A stretch of DNA of 64,000 nt from JBCCTX01 sp965263105 (lineage in GTDB: Bacteria; Bacteroidota; Bacteroidia; J057): NCBI GenBank assembly GCA_965263105.1, contig CBDHGL010000003.1, positions 3,286,001-3,350,000 on the forward strand, given 5' to 3'. Shown one piece after another: positions 35,374 to 45,156 of the stretch (within the stretch, counting starts at the first letter, position 1; each line of letters opens with the position of its first letter). The notes under the pieces are model-generated. The model saw only the letters and a program-made list of their open reading frames with translations, made no database searches and had not been told where the DNA came from. The translations under genes were made by a program, and so were the position numbers.

Positions 35374-37314
35374 CTAATTACTCATTTGAAGGGGAAGGTG
35401 AAAAATAACGCGTGTCCCTAAGGGCTTTCCCGTGATGTCTTTGAGATCAATGGTATTCATGTGAGCCACTTCCCGGAGGTTTCTTCTCAGCAAGTCCAGC
35501 CTTTCCCGAATAAGTTGAGTGGCGAGGGAGTTATGATTTTTCAGAGATTTTTCCCTTCCAAGGCTATGACGTCCCACGCCGTTATCTTCTATGGTAATTT
35601 CCAGGCTATCTTGTATTTGGTGGAAATTAAGGGTGAGTTTTCCTTTATCTTCCTTTCGAACCAAGCCATGTTCAATGGCATTTTCCACCACAGGCTGGAT
35701 CAGCATAGGGGGAATCTGATAGATTTTGGGATTGAGGTTCTGGTCAATTGCAATGTGATAGTCAAAAGAGAAATTATGTCGCAGTTGTTGGAGTTGAATG
35801 TAATTTTCCAGACTTTCTATTTCTTGGGTCAAGGGAATCAACTCCGTTTGGCTACTTTCTAAGGTATTACGCATTAATCGAGCAAATTTGGAAAGGTAAA
35901 GCAGCGAGTCTTTGGGGTTCTTCTCTTGTAGGATGAATTGTTGAATAGTTCCTAAAGCGTGGAAAAAGAAGTGAGGGTTCATTTGAGTCCGCAGCAGACG
36001 CTGTTCCGTCAGGCCTTTTTTCAGCCGCTCCTGCAAAATTTTATTTCGATAAAACAAAACGAGCAGGCCCATCAGAATCAACATACCCAAGCCCAATAGG
36101 GCTATCCATCTATTTTTTCGTTGTATTTGCTTTTCATTCCACTTTGACTCCTCTTTCATCTGCTGGATGTTCTCCTCCTTTTCCCTTACTTGGAAACTCA
36201 ATTCTAGCCTTTTTACCTCGTCCAGTTTTTCCTGTTGGTAAATGCTGTCCTGGGCATCCAGGTATTTTTCATAATAAGCTAAGGCCTTTTCTGCTGGGCC
36301 CAATTCTTTGTAAAATGTATAGAGTTGGAAGTAGGCATTATTGTAGGGAATTAGTTCATCCAGTTTATGGGCATAGTCGAGGGATATCATGGCATTTTCT
36401 ATCGCATGATCATAGTGTTTTTCTCCAAACAAAGCCGAGGCTAAATAATTGTGGTAGAGTCCATGATGCATATAGTCAGCCGTATCAATTAAGGGCTCCA
36501 ATTGTTGAAGATAATACAGAGCTTGTTGGTAGGATTCTTTTAGGTTGAAGGTATTGATCATACCTCCTAGAATTCGCATTTGAAACTCCTTATGCTTAAT
36601 ATGGCGAGCATGATCCAGAGCTGTTCGGCTATAGAAGATCGAACTATCGTAGAGGGACAAATTTCGATAATCCGCAGCCATCCCCATATACACAGGGATT
36701 AAATCAATCGTATCTGCTTTATAGTCAGGTGTTCGTAAAGCTCTGAGTTCGTAAGAGATAGATTTTCTGGGTTCCTCTATCCGGGAGAGTACAGTGGATA
36801 TATTGTGATTTCCAATGAAGATTCCCCGTTTATCATGTAATTCTTGATCAATTTCTAAGGCACGGAGGTGCATTTTCAAGGAGTTGGGGTGATCATTCAG
36901 GATAAAATAAGTTCTTCCCAAACTGGTGCAAACTGAACTTATCCCCCTAAGGTCCTTCTGATCCTCAAAACTCTTCAAGGCCTTCTTCAACCAGAATAGA
37001 CTTTCTCCCAGGTTCCGTTCAAAACTTTCTAGGGCACCCAACATATTCCAGGTCCCTGCTTGCATCGTTGGGTAGTCTAGCTTATCCTGCGCCTTTTGAG
37101 CCATTTCTAGATATTTTCGAGCGCTATCCGTCTCGACATACATGAGGTGGTACTTCGAAATATCCAATAAATTCCGCACAAAGAGGGAATCAGTTAACTG
37201 GGGGATAAGCTGCTTTAAACTATCCACATTAGGAGGCAAAGGAGGCGCCTGAGCATAGGTAGAGGAATGGAAAAGGAGTACAAGTAGCCAAACAGCGGGA
37301 ATGCGGTTTTTCAT
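35374..37314 (-). CDS. TPR-containing LytS-type sensor histidine kinase
   Basis: 646 aa with a signal-like N-terminus (to about residue 21), TPR repeats (about 40-345), a coiled coil, one membrane segment (about 402-422) and a His_kinase core. The phosphoacceptor is His448 in QMNPHFFFHALG. The ATP lid elements are intact: QPVVENAIEHGL and IEDNGVGRHS. It should sense a periplasmic signal through the TPR part and phosphorylate the LytTR regulator encoded last in the operon. First gene of the three-gene unit. The paralogue downstream has lost these same residues. Confidence 0.9.
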   Translation of the reverse strand: MKNRIPAVWLLVLLFHSSTYAQAPPLPPNVDSLKQLIPQLTDSLFVRNLLDISKYHLMYVETDSARKYLEMAQKAQDKLDYPTMQAGTWNMLGALESFERNLGESLFWLKKALKSFEDQKDLRGISSVCTSLGRTYFILNDHPNSLKMHLRALEIDQELHDKRGIFIGNHNISTVLSRIEEPRKSISYELRALRTPDYKADTIDLIPVYMGMAADYRNLSLYDSSIFYSRTALDHARHIKHKEFQMRILGGMINTFNLKESYQQALYYLQQLEPLIDTADYMHHGLYHNYLASALFGEKHYDHAIENAMISLDYAHKLDELIPYNNAYFQLYTFYKELGPAEKALAYYEKYLDAQDSIYQQEKLDEVKRLELSFQVREKEENIQQMKEESKWNEKQIQRKNRWIALLGLGMLILMGLLVLFYRNKILQERLKKGLTEQRLLRTQMNPHFFFHALGTIQQFILQEKNPKDSLLYLSKFARLMRNTLESSQTELIPLTQEIESLENYIQLQQLRHNFSFDYHIAIDQNLNPKIYQIPPMLIQPVVENAIEHGLVRKEDKGKLTLNFHQIQDSLEITIEDNGVGRHSLGREKSLKNHNSLATQLIRERLDLLRRNLREVAHMNTIDLKDITGKPLGTRVIFHLPLQMSN

Positions 37315-37386
37315 CTAAGCAATTCGACAAAATGGGTAGGATCCATAGGGAAAACGCTATGATTCTTTAATTAGTATGAAATCCCT

Positions 37387-40300
37387 TTATCGTTTTACAA
37401 TAGAGGAAAAGTAAAGGGCATGTGTATCGTCCTCTAAGAGCAAGAGATAAGAGCCAGTTGGGATTTGTGTCATATCGATCGTCCAATTCCTCAATCCGTG
37501 AGAGGATATATTTTCTCGCTTAAGGAGTTGGCCTTGTAGAGAATAAATTGAAATTTTAGAAAAGTTGACTTTTGATTGCTCGGAGAATACAAATAGCTGA
37601 TCTATTACGGGGTTGGGAAAGAGGTGAATACCTATGGATTCAACTGGTATTACTTCTCCAGATGAAGTTGGAGTAGAATCCCCTTCCTTTACAGAAAAAT
37701 TACAGACGATTTGTTCATTAAAGGCTCCTCCCACTGCTCCTGTAAACCCTATATAGACCTGACTATCCCCTCCAAATATTCCGTTTATCATATCCCCTGT
37801 CCATTCTGCTCTTAAGGATCCATTGAAAAATACCTTCAGCGTTTGGCGCTCAGCCTTCCATTCAATCCGGATCGGATAGGGTTCTCCATCCTCTGCATTG
37901 GAGCAATCTTCCTTGACACAGATAGGGCCAGCGACTACATCCCCCAAAACGCCATTTCGGAATATGGCCATGTGGTCATCGAAGATATCCTCCTCTGTAC
38001 CTGAGTAGTAAGTATCAAATTCAATTCCCACCGATGGGCTAATGCCTGTTGCTCCAAGTCCGCTTCCTCCGCCTTGGGTGCTAACTAAGTCTGTACCCTG
38101 TTGTTGAAATAGAAAAGTGACTCCATCCCCTCCATTATCGGTTTCTCCTATTTCCTCTTGGGTACCTAGAGAAAGGTTAAAACTTACCACCAGGTCTTCT
38201 GCCAGATCCACCTGCTCTGGAAACCAAGCGGAGCCCGTTTGCTCGGGCGCATTGGGTGTTATTTGAGTACAACCACCAGCCAGATTCTGTGCACTGGAGT
38301 TAGGAATGAGGTTTTTTTCTCCATTAGGATTGATAAGTGTATGAGGGTCCATGCTCGAAATCCATTCTTCAATCAGGGCTAGGCCTTCTTGATCAACGAC
38401 ACCCTTGGAAAGAGGAGGCATGGCCACGCCATTTACAATATCCAAGGAATTTAGCCGCTGGTGAATCATGGAATTTTCTACCTCACCCGGGACGATAAGT
38501 CTTGCCTGAGGATTTCCTAAAGCATTCAGCAGAGAGCCCCAAAGCAAATTGCTTTCTTCCAGGGGCGTGCTGATACGGGCATCAAAGGCAGCGCGGTTTC
38601 CCACCCCGGGTTGATGGCAATAGGCGCAATTGATATCCAAGTAGGAACGAGCCCGATGTTCCAAAGAGGCGGTCTCATCCCCCTTCCATGCTAAAGAAGG
38701 GAGGGAATTTAGTTGTCCTTCACCAATACGTTCAGGAATGAGGCCCCAATCACTCAAGCGGACCAGTTGATTGATGGCATTACGCGAGAATTTATCTGTG
38801 ATTTCACGATTAAGATGTCTTGTTCGGAGTCCAATGGTCCCCCCTGCTGCAGCAAGGTGACAGCTTTGGCATTCTATCGGACTCGGATATTGCCAAACTT
38901 GAGTCTGACCATTAAGGGTAAGGGTTTCCTCCGAGCTTTCGGTAACGAGCAAGGCATCTGTTCCAGAGGCATTCCATTTGTAGCTGAGGTAATAAAAAGT
39001 ATCATCTTCTCCCAAAACCTCAAAACGGGTTTCCAGTCGCTTACCCTGTATCTCAAAATGTTTGATAAACACTGTTCCCACTGGAAAGGCCCAAGTCCCA
39101 TCAGTAGAAAATCCAATCTGTTCATTAGACGTATTATAGGTACCATCGTTGGGAAGAGCCATCCAGCGAAACTTTTCCGCTCCATCCGACCAAAACGGCT
39201 CAATCATCTCATAGGGAATGAGGCCCTCAGAGGGCTCCAAGTCCACCAGGTTTTCAAATGCCCCTGTTTCAGATAACCTGTTAGGGGCAGGAGGGTTAGT
39301 GGGGCGTTCTTCTAGGGTATACAAATTGGTGGAAGGCGATAGGCGACCCATATATAGCTCCCCATGAAAATCTTCCCCAAAGGTAATGATAGAGCCTGGA
39401 TAAAAGTTGATGAGTTCTTCTGTTTTGTATAAACCTCCTTCCATGGGAGAAATAGTAAACAATTTATTCAGTGCATGTCCTCCACAAAGATATTTTCCAA
39501 ATAGACTAGCAAGCTTTTCGCCTCGATACACGTATCCTCCAATTATGGAACGCGTTTCTGTGCGGACAAAATCTGTAACCGGAGGATTATAGGTCCCTAA
39601 GCTTAATTCCAGTTGATTGTTTCCACAGGTAGGGTCATTTCTCCACAGATTACCTTCGTACAAGGGCCAGCCCCCATTGCCGCCTATTTGTAGAATACTG
39701 ACCTCCTCTCGCTGGTTTTGGCCTACTTCTCCTATCCAGATATCTCCTGTTATACGATCTTTTGTCAGCCGGTGAGGACTTCTATTGCCTATTTGTACGA
39801 ACTCCTCAAATAGTTCTCCATTTGTACTCATCCAAGGATTGCTATTGGGAATGAAGTAGCCGTTTCCACTGCTTTCATCTTCGAATCCACTATCCAATCC
39901 CAATTTCCTTCTGGGAGGGTGGCTAATCGTACCTCCTTGCTGGTCTACATCTATTCTAATAACCCCTCCTTCAAAATTATCTGAGATACTTTGTGCTGTA
40001 GCATAGCGGGCCTGATCCCCTAAGGTAAGGTATAAGAATCCATCATCACCGAAAGCCATGCCTCCCCCCCGATGGGTTCCATTGTACTGCCGGATATTGA
40101 GCATCTGCAATTCAGATTGTTTATCCACGGTATAGGTAGAGAAATCCACTTCAAATCGTGAGAGTCTGAGGTAGCTTCCATACCAGTTTGCTTCATCTTC
40201 ACAACTAAAACACTCTGGATCCACGCACCGGGTAGGTCCATAGTCTCCTTCGGGCCCTTTGGCACAGTAAAATGCGTACACAAAAGAGCGATTAGGAGAA

Positions 40301-40722
40301 TTGGGCGTATCAAATTCGGGGTGAAAGACCAAGCCCAAAAACCCTCCATCATGTACTAAGGCGGTTTCCTCTTGTAAATCTAGGAAAGTCTGTTTCACAC
40401 TAACCTCTGGGCTTGGAAGAAAGTGCTCTATTAAGCCTTGTCTTGAAGCAACAAACAATCTGTTTTCATGGGGATGGGAAGTGATGACTAAAGGATCTTG
40501 GAAGAAAAGGTTGGGATAGGCTGGGACTACCTGGTAAGTTACCGTACCTTCTTGTCCAGGGGTAAGAACAGGAAGTTGACCACCCAAGAATTTCCCAATG
40601 GCTCCCGGTTGTTGGGAGAAGGCCTCCGGAGAAGAGTAGGGGAAAAGGAGGAAAGCAATTAATAAATATGTATATGAAAAAATGGAGCTTGAGGGGTAGA
40701 AAGAAGGAAGAGAAATGGTCAT
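37387..40722 (-). CDS. T9SS surface protein: PQQ-type sugar dehydrogenase, diheme cytochrome and L-type lectin
   Basis: 1111 aa from MTISLPSFY; an upstream ATG would add 18 residues that do not look like a signal. Signal peptide to about residue 37 (AFSQ). The glucose/sorbosone-dehydrogenase beta-propeller is about 45-455. A SO2930-like diheme domain follows (465-790), with CQSCH at 618-622 and CAYCH at 699-703. A legume/L-type lectin-like domain (about 800-1010) includes DGVTFLFQQQG and VGIEFDTYYSG. The T9SS sorting domain starts near HLFPNP. The first 790 residues align throughout with the start of the 2973-aa protein, including heme spacing (81 versus 79 residues), so the two are paralogues with different binding tails. 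Predicted role: surface sugar oxidation with electron transfer. Confidence 0.86.
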   Translation of the reverse strand: MTISLPSFYPSSSIFSYTYLLIAFLLFPYSSPEAFSQQPGAIGKFLGGQLPVLTPGQEGTVTYQVVPAYPNLFFQDPLVITSHPHENRLFVASRQGLIEHFLPSPEVSVKQTFLDLQEETALVHDGGFLGLVFHPEFDTPNSPNRSFVYAFYCAKGPEGDYGPTRCVDPECFSCEDEANWYGSYLRLSRFEVDFSTYTVDKQSELQMLNIRQYNGTHRGGGMAFGDDGFLYLTLGDQARYATAQSISDNFEGGVIRIDVDQQGGTISHPPRRKLGLDSGFEDESSGNGYFIPNSNPWMSTNGELFEEFVQIGNRSPHRLTKDRITGDIWIGEVGQNQREEVSILQIGGNGGWPLYEGNLWRNDPTCGNNQLELSLGTYNPPVTDFVRTETRSIIGGYVYRGEKLASLFGKYLCGGHALNKLFTISPMEGGLYKTEELINFYPGSIITFGEDFHGELYMGRLSPSTNLYTLEERPTNPPAPNRLSETGAFENLVDLEPSEGLIPYEMIEPFWSDGAEKFRWMALPNDGTYNTSNEQIGFSTDGTWAFPVGTVFIKHFEIQGKRLETRFEVLGEDDTFYYLSYKWNASGTDALLVTESSEETLTLNGQTQVWQYPSPIECQSCHLAAAGGTIGLRTRHLNREITDKFSRNAINQLVRLSDWGLIPERIGEGQLNSLPSLAWKGDETASLEHRARSYLDINCAYCHQPGVGNRAAFDARISTPLEESNLLWGSLLNALGNPQARLIVPGEVENSMIHQRLNSLDIVNGVAMPPLSKGVVDQEGLALIEEWISSMDPHTLINPNGEKNLIPNSSAQNLAGGCTQITPNAPEQTGSAWFPEQVDLAEDLVVSFNLSLGTQEEIGETDNGGDGVTFLFQQQGTDLVSTQGGGSGLGATGISPSVGIEFDTYYSGTEEDIFDDHMAIFRNGVLGDVVAGPICVKEDCSNAEDGEPYPIRIEWKAERQTLKVFFNGSLRAEWTGDMINGIFGGDSQVYIGFTGAVGGAFNEQIVCNFSVKEGDSTPTSSGEVIPVESIGIHLFPNPVIDQLFVFSEQSKVNFSKISIYSLQGQLLKRENISSHGLRNWTIDMTQIPTGSYLLLLEDDTHALYFSSIVKR

Positions 40723-40812
40723 GAAGTACCTAAAATTGCTCAAAGAATCACCACAAATCTGAATAACCACAGACATGAAAGTCTTCCGGTTATTTATTCA
40801 AGCAATAAAAAT

Positions 40813-40853
40813 AAAAAAGAGCAGAAAATAAATGCTACTTTCTACTCTTTTTT
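40813..40853 (-). terminator. Intrinsic terminator of the 116-aa gene
   Basis: Minus-strand reading: a 15-bp stem (AAAAAAGAGTAGAAA with TTTCTGCTCTTTTTT, one G-T wobble) around an 11-nt loop, ending in a T tract. It lies 28 bases past the stop of the 116-aa gene. Confidence 0.8.
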
Positions 40854-40880
40854 AACGAGAAATACGTTTAACTTAATTTC

Positions 40881-41231
40881 TTAAGCACTGTACCTCATAG
40901 ATCCTCCCAGAAAGGGTCGATAGATAACGTAGTTATTGTACTTCTGAGGAGTGCTTGCCCATATTTTTTTGCCCAGGTGGCAAATGTGATTAAGGGCTTC
41001 TCTCAATTCTCTTTCGAGGGTAATGGAAAGGCTTTTATCTGACTCGGCCTGAGATAATTGGTTTTCGAATTCTTCGCACTTGTGGGCTAACGAAACAATG
41101 AAGTTCGCAGTGATACCGTGCTTAGTGAATTCAGCGAGGTCTCGGGCGGCACAGACAATCTTTTCATTACAAAGTAATACCAAATCTTTAGGGCTTAGCT
41201 GACTGATCAGGTTGTTTTTGTGTTGCTCCAT
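40881..41231 (-). CDS. Hypothetical helical protein, 116 aa
   Basis: Cytosolic, mostly helical, with no signal and no membrane segment. Recognisable strings are SPKDLVLLCNEKIVCAARDLA and LERELREALNHICHLGKKIW. Three Cys residues and no known motif. It has its own strong terminator and stands alone, facing away from the SH3 gene, with 251 bp of promoter region between them. I do not recognise the family. Confidence 0.7.
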   Translation of the reverse strand: MEQHKNNLISQLSPKDLVLLCNEKIVCAARDLAEFTKHGITANFIVSLAHKCEEFENQLSQAESDKSLSITLERELREALNHICHLGKKIWASTPQKYNNYVIYRPFLGGSMRYSA

Positions 41232-41482
41232 TTAATCCTAATTGGCTTTTGATACATGAACAGTCCATCCTTTATCCTCTGATACAAGGATATGGGGCTT
41301 AAGGAATAAGCAAGTAGATTGGTATAGTCAGTTTACAAGCAAGGATTCTTTTTAGATGGATAAAGAATCTATTTTTCAAAATACTAATTTTTTCAGGAAA
41401 AGCCAAGAATTGCTTCCCGATAGTTTAAGTATTTTCTAATATATTTATTAATTTTATGTAATATCACCTGATTTGAATACAT

Positions 41483-42622
41483 ATGAATAAGAAACTGTTA
41501 GGCTTATTGATGCTGTTAGCAGGAGCATTGGGGACAGGTACCGCTCAAGATATCAAAGATATTAACCCATGGGAATCGTTTGACTTTCCTATGTTTCAGG
41601 CAAGGGGAAGTTCTCTTCCCAGCGTGGACCTCTCTTCCAAAGATAGTTTAGTATGTGCTTGGCCTATGGTTCCCTTGCGTGCAGATCCGGGGCAGGGAGG
41701 ACAGTACATCGAAACCATTTATTTTGGGGAGCAGGTACGAAGGACTGGAGAGCAGATACAGCGGAATGAGGGCAGAAACTACATTTTTGTTAAGACGCAA
41801 TCTGGCAGGTCTGGTTGGGTGCATGACTATCAATTTATTCCAGAAGGAGGGCTTGTAACCCTGTTAGAGGACAAGCCTGTCTTTAATGGTTCCTCCACTG
41901 CCTCCGCTACCTCCAGAATGTTTAGGGCGGGAGAATTATTTGTGCTCAGCGATTTTGCTAAAGGAGACTGGGTAGAATTGGTCGGCCCGAAAAAATCAAA
42001 AGTAGGTTGGGTAAAAGGGATAGATCGAATAAGCTTTGAACCCGTGGACATAAAATTTGCCAAGCTTTATCAGGATGCCTTACTCAAGCGAACACATACC
42101 CTGCGCTTCCGGGCCCTTGAAGAAATTAGGCGTTTGCCTGACTTCCAACGTACCCAGTTGGAAGCCGTGATCAACCTGGCTGCCATGGAAATCGGAGGAG
42201 TTGGGGCAGAAGTAGGCGGGGGGGATGTATACTACGACGATGGTATTACCAATAATGATCGATTCCCCTCTAGAGATGGAGGTGTTGTGGTAGTTCCAGA
42301 TGGAAATGCTCCTAGAATTAATGTCGAAAAGGTAGTCGATATGCAAACGGGGATGTACTACAACCGTGTAACAGAAACGGGTCAAATCGCTGAAGTTCTT
42401 GGACCCAAACGCCCCTCCAACGATTTTTGGGCCTATCACAAATCGGCGCCAATTGGCTCACAAGTCTTACTCCACTTACCCGAAGGGGGCTTCGTAGCAT
42501 TAGAGGTCGTCGCTCGGCTTAAGCAGACAAACCCCTCTTCCATCGGATTAGGGAAGAACTTGCTCGAATCCGTTTTTGGGACAAGACACGCTAAGTGGGC
42601 TACCTTCTCGTATCCCCAATAA
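41483..42622 (+). CDS. Secreted SH3-domain protein with a RlpA-like C-terminal part
   Basis: This 379-aa protein has a signal peptide (1-21, ending GTAQ). Two bacterial SH3-like domains follow: about 60-115 (VPLRADPG ... SGRSGWVHDYQF) and about 125-178 (LLEDKPVFNGSS ... KSKVGWVKGI). A helical spacer and a Gly/Asp-rich stretch lead to a C-terminal segment (about 290-375, WAYHKSAPIGSQVLLHLPEGG) that resembles the double-psi barrel of RlpA-like proteins. Such proteins usually bind or remodel the cell wall in the periplasm. No catalytic Asp of lytic RlpA proteins can be confirmed. Its stop is 4 bp from the convergent M16 gene. Confidence 0.72.
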   Translation: MNKKLLGLLMLLAGALGTGTAQDIKDINPWESFDFPMFQARGSSLPSVDLSSKDSLVCAWPMVPLRADPGQGGQYIETIYFGEQVRRTGEQIQRNEGRNYIFVKTQSGRSGWVHDYQFIPEGGLVTLLEDKPVFNGSSTASATSRMFRAGELFVLSDFAKGDWVELVGPKKSKVGWVKGIDRISFEPVDIKFAKLYQDALLKRTHTLRFRALEEIRRLPDFQRTQLEAVINLAAMEIGGVGAEVGGGDVYYDDGITNNDRFPSRDGGVVVVPDGNAPRINVEKVVDMQTGMYYNRVTETGQIAEVLGPKRPSNDFWAYHKSAPIGSQVLLHLPEGGFVALEVVARLKQTNPSSIGLGKNLLESVFGTRHAKWATFSYPQ

Positions 42623-42626
42623 GCAG

Positions 42627-43913
42627 TTAACCCCCTACAACGATCTCTGTCATTTGCTCTGGGAGGAGGTATTTTTGGGCGAGTCTACGAAGTTCCTCCG
42701 AAGTAATTTCCTGGATGACTTCAAACCTCTGATCCATTTCTTTAAACGAAACCTTATTGACCAGACTAAACCGGAGAATATCACTCATTTGAAAGGGAGT
42801 TTCCCGGTCACTTACGCTACTACCCAGCAGATAATTTTTTACTAATTCCAATTCCTTTTCAGGAATGAGGTCCTGCTGCAGCCGTCGCATTTCCTTCTTG
42901 CATTCTTTGAGAGTTGATTCTACGTATTCATTTCCCACATCAGCCTGGATCACAAAATACCCCGAATAGGCCAACGATATCCATCCGGAACTAATTCCGT
43001 AGGTATATCCCTTTTCCTCTCGAATATTCTGCATCAAGCGAGACCCGAAGTACCCCCCTAAAACGGTATTGAGGATTTGCATTCCATAATAGTCTGGGTG
43101 TTTTCTGGGAAAAGCCTTGTGCCCTATGCGGATGGTCGACTGGACCCCTTTGTGGGGCTGTTGTATCCTGCTGGCCTCGGGGAACGTAACAGGAGCAGCA
43201 GAAGCTGAAGCAACAGAGTTACCGGGTTGGCATTCCCGCGATCCTAACTCTTTTTCCAGGTGCGCTATTGCCTCCCCCCAGTTGCAGTTTCCTACCAGGG
43301 TCAAGAGGAAATTTCCCGGATAAAAGTGAGTAGCATGATAAGATTGTATATGTTCAAGAGAGAGTTGTTGGATCTCTTTTTCCCCTACATGCATCCCATA
43401 GGGATGTTTTTCTCCAAATAAATGCTGTCCAAATAAGCGAAGCGCATGAAAACGGGTCTTTTCAGCCTCTACGGTAAGTTTTTGTAACTTTCTATGTCTA
43501 AGTTGCTCATATTCTTCAGAGGAGAACAAGGGAGAAAAGAGTACCTCTGCTAACAAAGGAAGGGTGTCTGGGAGATACTTGCTTAGGGTGCTGAGTTCAA
43601 AAGAAACCTGTTCATACCCAGCCTGATGACCTATCCATGTACCATAGGTATCTAGTTTCTTGGCGAGTTCATAGCCGTTGTGAAATTGGGTGCCTTCAGG
43701 CATATTCTCAGCCGTCAGATTTGCCAGACCCGCTTGAGACTGGTATCCTTTCCCTGCTCGGAAAATACACCTTAGGGTACATACCTCCAATTCTCCAAAA
43801 GGAAGGTAATATACTGGGATACCATTGGACAAGATATGCTGGGTGTAAGAAGGGAGAGAAATTATATTCAAGTTCTCAACCTTTGGAGGGAGTGAACGGT
43901 CAAGAAGCGCCAT
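42627..43913 (-). CDS. M16 family peptidase homologue, non-zinc subunit
   Basis: 428 aa from MALLDRSLPP, the typical Bacteroidota start for this subunit. The longer reading (start 43949) would overlap the upstream gene by 50 bp, versus 14 bp here. The fold is M16 throughout, but the HxxEH zinc site is absent; the matching position reads AGLANLTAENMPEG. The C-terminal R/Y region is kept (IREEKGYTYGISSGW). In M16B peptidases one subunit carries the zinc and the other supplies R/Y, so this is the partner of the next gene. Together they probably degrade peptides. Confidence 0.88.
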   Translation of the reverse strand: MALLDRSLPPKVENLNIISLPSYTQHILSNGIPVYYLPFGELEVCTLRCIFRAGKGYQSQAGLANLTAENMPEGTQFHNGYELAKKLDTYGTWIGHQAGYEQVSFELSTLSKYLPDTLPLLAEVLFSPLFSSEEYEQLRHRKLQKLTVEAEKTRFHALRLFGQHLFGEKHPYGMHVGEKEIQQLSLEHIQSYHATHFYPGNFLLTLVGNCNWGEAIAHLEKELGSRECQPGNSVASASAAPVTFPEASRIQQPHKGVQSTIRIGHKAFPRKHPDYYGMQILNTVLGGYFGSRLMQNIREEKGYTYGISSGWISLAYSGYFVIQADVGNEYVESTLKECKKEMRRLQQDLIPEKELELVKNYLLGSSVSDRETPFQMSDILRFSLVNKVSFKEMDQRFEVIQEITSEELRRLAQKYLLPEQMTEIVVGG

Positions 43914-45144
43914 GGTGGGGATGATAATAAAGGGTAGTACAATTTTCAAGAGCCAAGTACTCGCGGGCTGCTTGTTTTACTTCATCCAAACTGATAGAAT
44001 CATAAATATCAGGTGTTTGGTTGATCAAGTTGGGATTGCCCAAACTATCAGATACCGCTAATTCAATAGCTTTATTCAAAAGAGAAGTTTTTTGCAGAAC
44101 AAAACTAGCTTTGAGCTTAGTCTGGATACGTTCCAGGTCTTCTTCTTGAAGCTCTTGGAGTTTATCAATTACCTCACGCAAGGCGCTTTCGTATTGATCT
44201 ACAGAAGTACCCGGAGAGAGTTTTCCATCTATGGAAAGAGCACCAGGATCATGCATACCCCAAGTGAAGGCAGAGACACCAGGAGAAACCTTGTTCCTCT
44301 TGACCATGAATTCATATAGGAGAGAGCCTTTGCCGTTAGAGAGAATATCTGTTAGAATATCAGCTATATAATATGCCCGTTGGGTATGTCCAGGAATATG
44401 AAACATATTGTATATGGCCATAAGAGGCACATTCCCCGTAATTGTTAACTTTTTTTGCTCAGTCTGAGGAGGGTCTTGAGGAATGGAATGTTTCTGGAGT
44501 GAGCGGCTCGGAATAGGACCAAACCATTTTTCAGCCAGCCGTTTTACCTCGTCAAAACTTACGTCTCCTACCACCACAAGTGTAGCATTATTGGGGGCAT
44601 AGTAGCCAAAAAAGAAATCTTTTACATCGTTCAGGGTAGCGGACTCAATGTGGGAGATTTCCTTTCCAATCGTCATCCATTTATAAGGATGTTTATTAAA
44701 GTGCGTCTCTCTTAATTTGAGATAAGCATCTCCATAGGGCTGATTGAGGTAACGCTGCTTGAATTCTTCTATAACGACGCTTTTTTGTATCTCGAGCTTT
44801 TTCTCGGAAAAATCTAGTTCAAGCATCCTATCAGATTCCAACCAAAAGGCAGTTTCCAACTGGTTGGAAGGAAGGCTCACAAAGTAGTTTGTAATGTCTG
44901 AATTCGTAAATGCGTTACTTTCACCCCCTGCCCTTTGCAGGGCCTGATCAAAATGAGCAATATGCTTGCTTCCCTCAAACATGAGGTGCTCAAAAAGATG
45001 GGCAAATCCCGTTTTATGAGACTCCTCATCCTTGGAACCTACATGATAAAGGATATTTACGACAACTTTGGGAACAGAATGATCTTCATGGACTAGCACT
45101 TTCAAACCATTTGGCAAAGAGAAAGTGTCATAGTTTAATTTCAT
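43900..45144 (-). CDS. M16 family zinc metallopeptidase, catalytic subunit
   Basis: This 414-aa protein carries the inverted zinc motif HLFEH at residues 49-53, with the distal Glu in VVIEEFKQR about 76 residues later. Flanking family strings are NGLKVLVHEDHSVPKV and NAFTNSDITNYFVSLP. No signal peptide is visible, so it is cytoplasmic or uses another route. It overlaps the start of the non-zinc partner (14 bp), a strong sign of coupled expression. It starts 12 bp after the L9 gene, so the two M16 genes may be read from the ribosomal protein transcript. Confidence 0.92.
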   Translation of the reverse strand: MKLNYDTFSLPNGLKVLVHEDHSVPKVVVNILYHVGSKDEESHKTGFAHLFEHLMFEGSKHIAHFDQALQRAGGESNAFTNSDITNYFVSLPSNQLETAFWLESDRMLELDFSEKKLEIQKSVVIEEFKQRYLNQPYGDAYLKLRETHFNKHPYKWMTIGKEISHIESATLNDVKDFFFGYYAPNNATLVVVGDVSFDEVKRLAEKWFGPIPSRSLQKHSIPQDPPQTEQKKLTITGNVPLMAIYNMFHIPGHTQRAYYIADILTDILSNGKGSLLYEFMVKRNKVSPGVSAFTWGMHDPGALSIDGKLSPGTSVDQYESALREVIDKLQELQEEDLERIQTKLKASFVLQKTSLLNKAIELAVSDSLGNPNLINQTPDIYDSISLDEVKQAAREYLALENCTTLYYHPHHGAS

Positions 45145-45156
45145 ATGAAGTTAAAA

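Noticed and set aside
38713..39276. 187-codon plus-strand open frame
   Set aside because: Antisense to the diheme domain of the 37.4-40.7 kb gene, whose motifs are intact.
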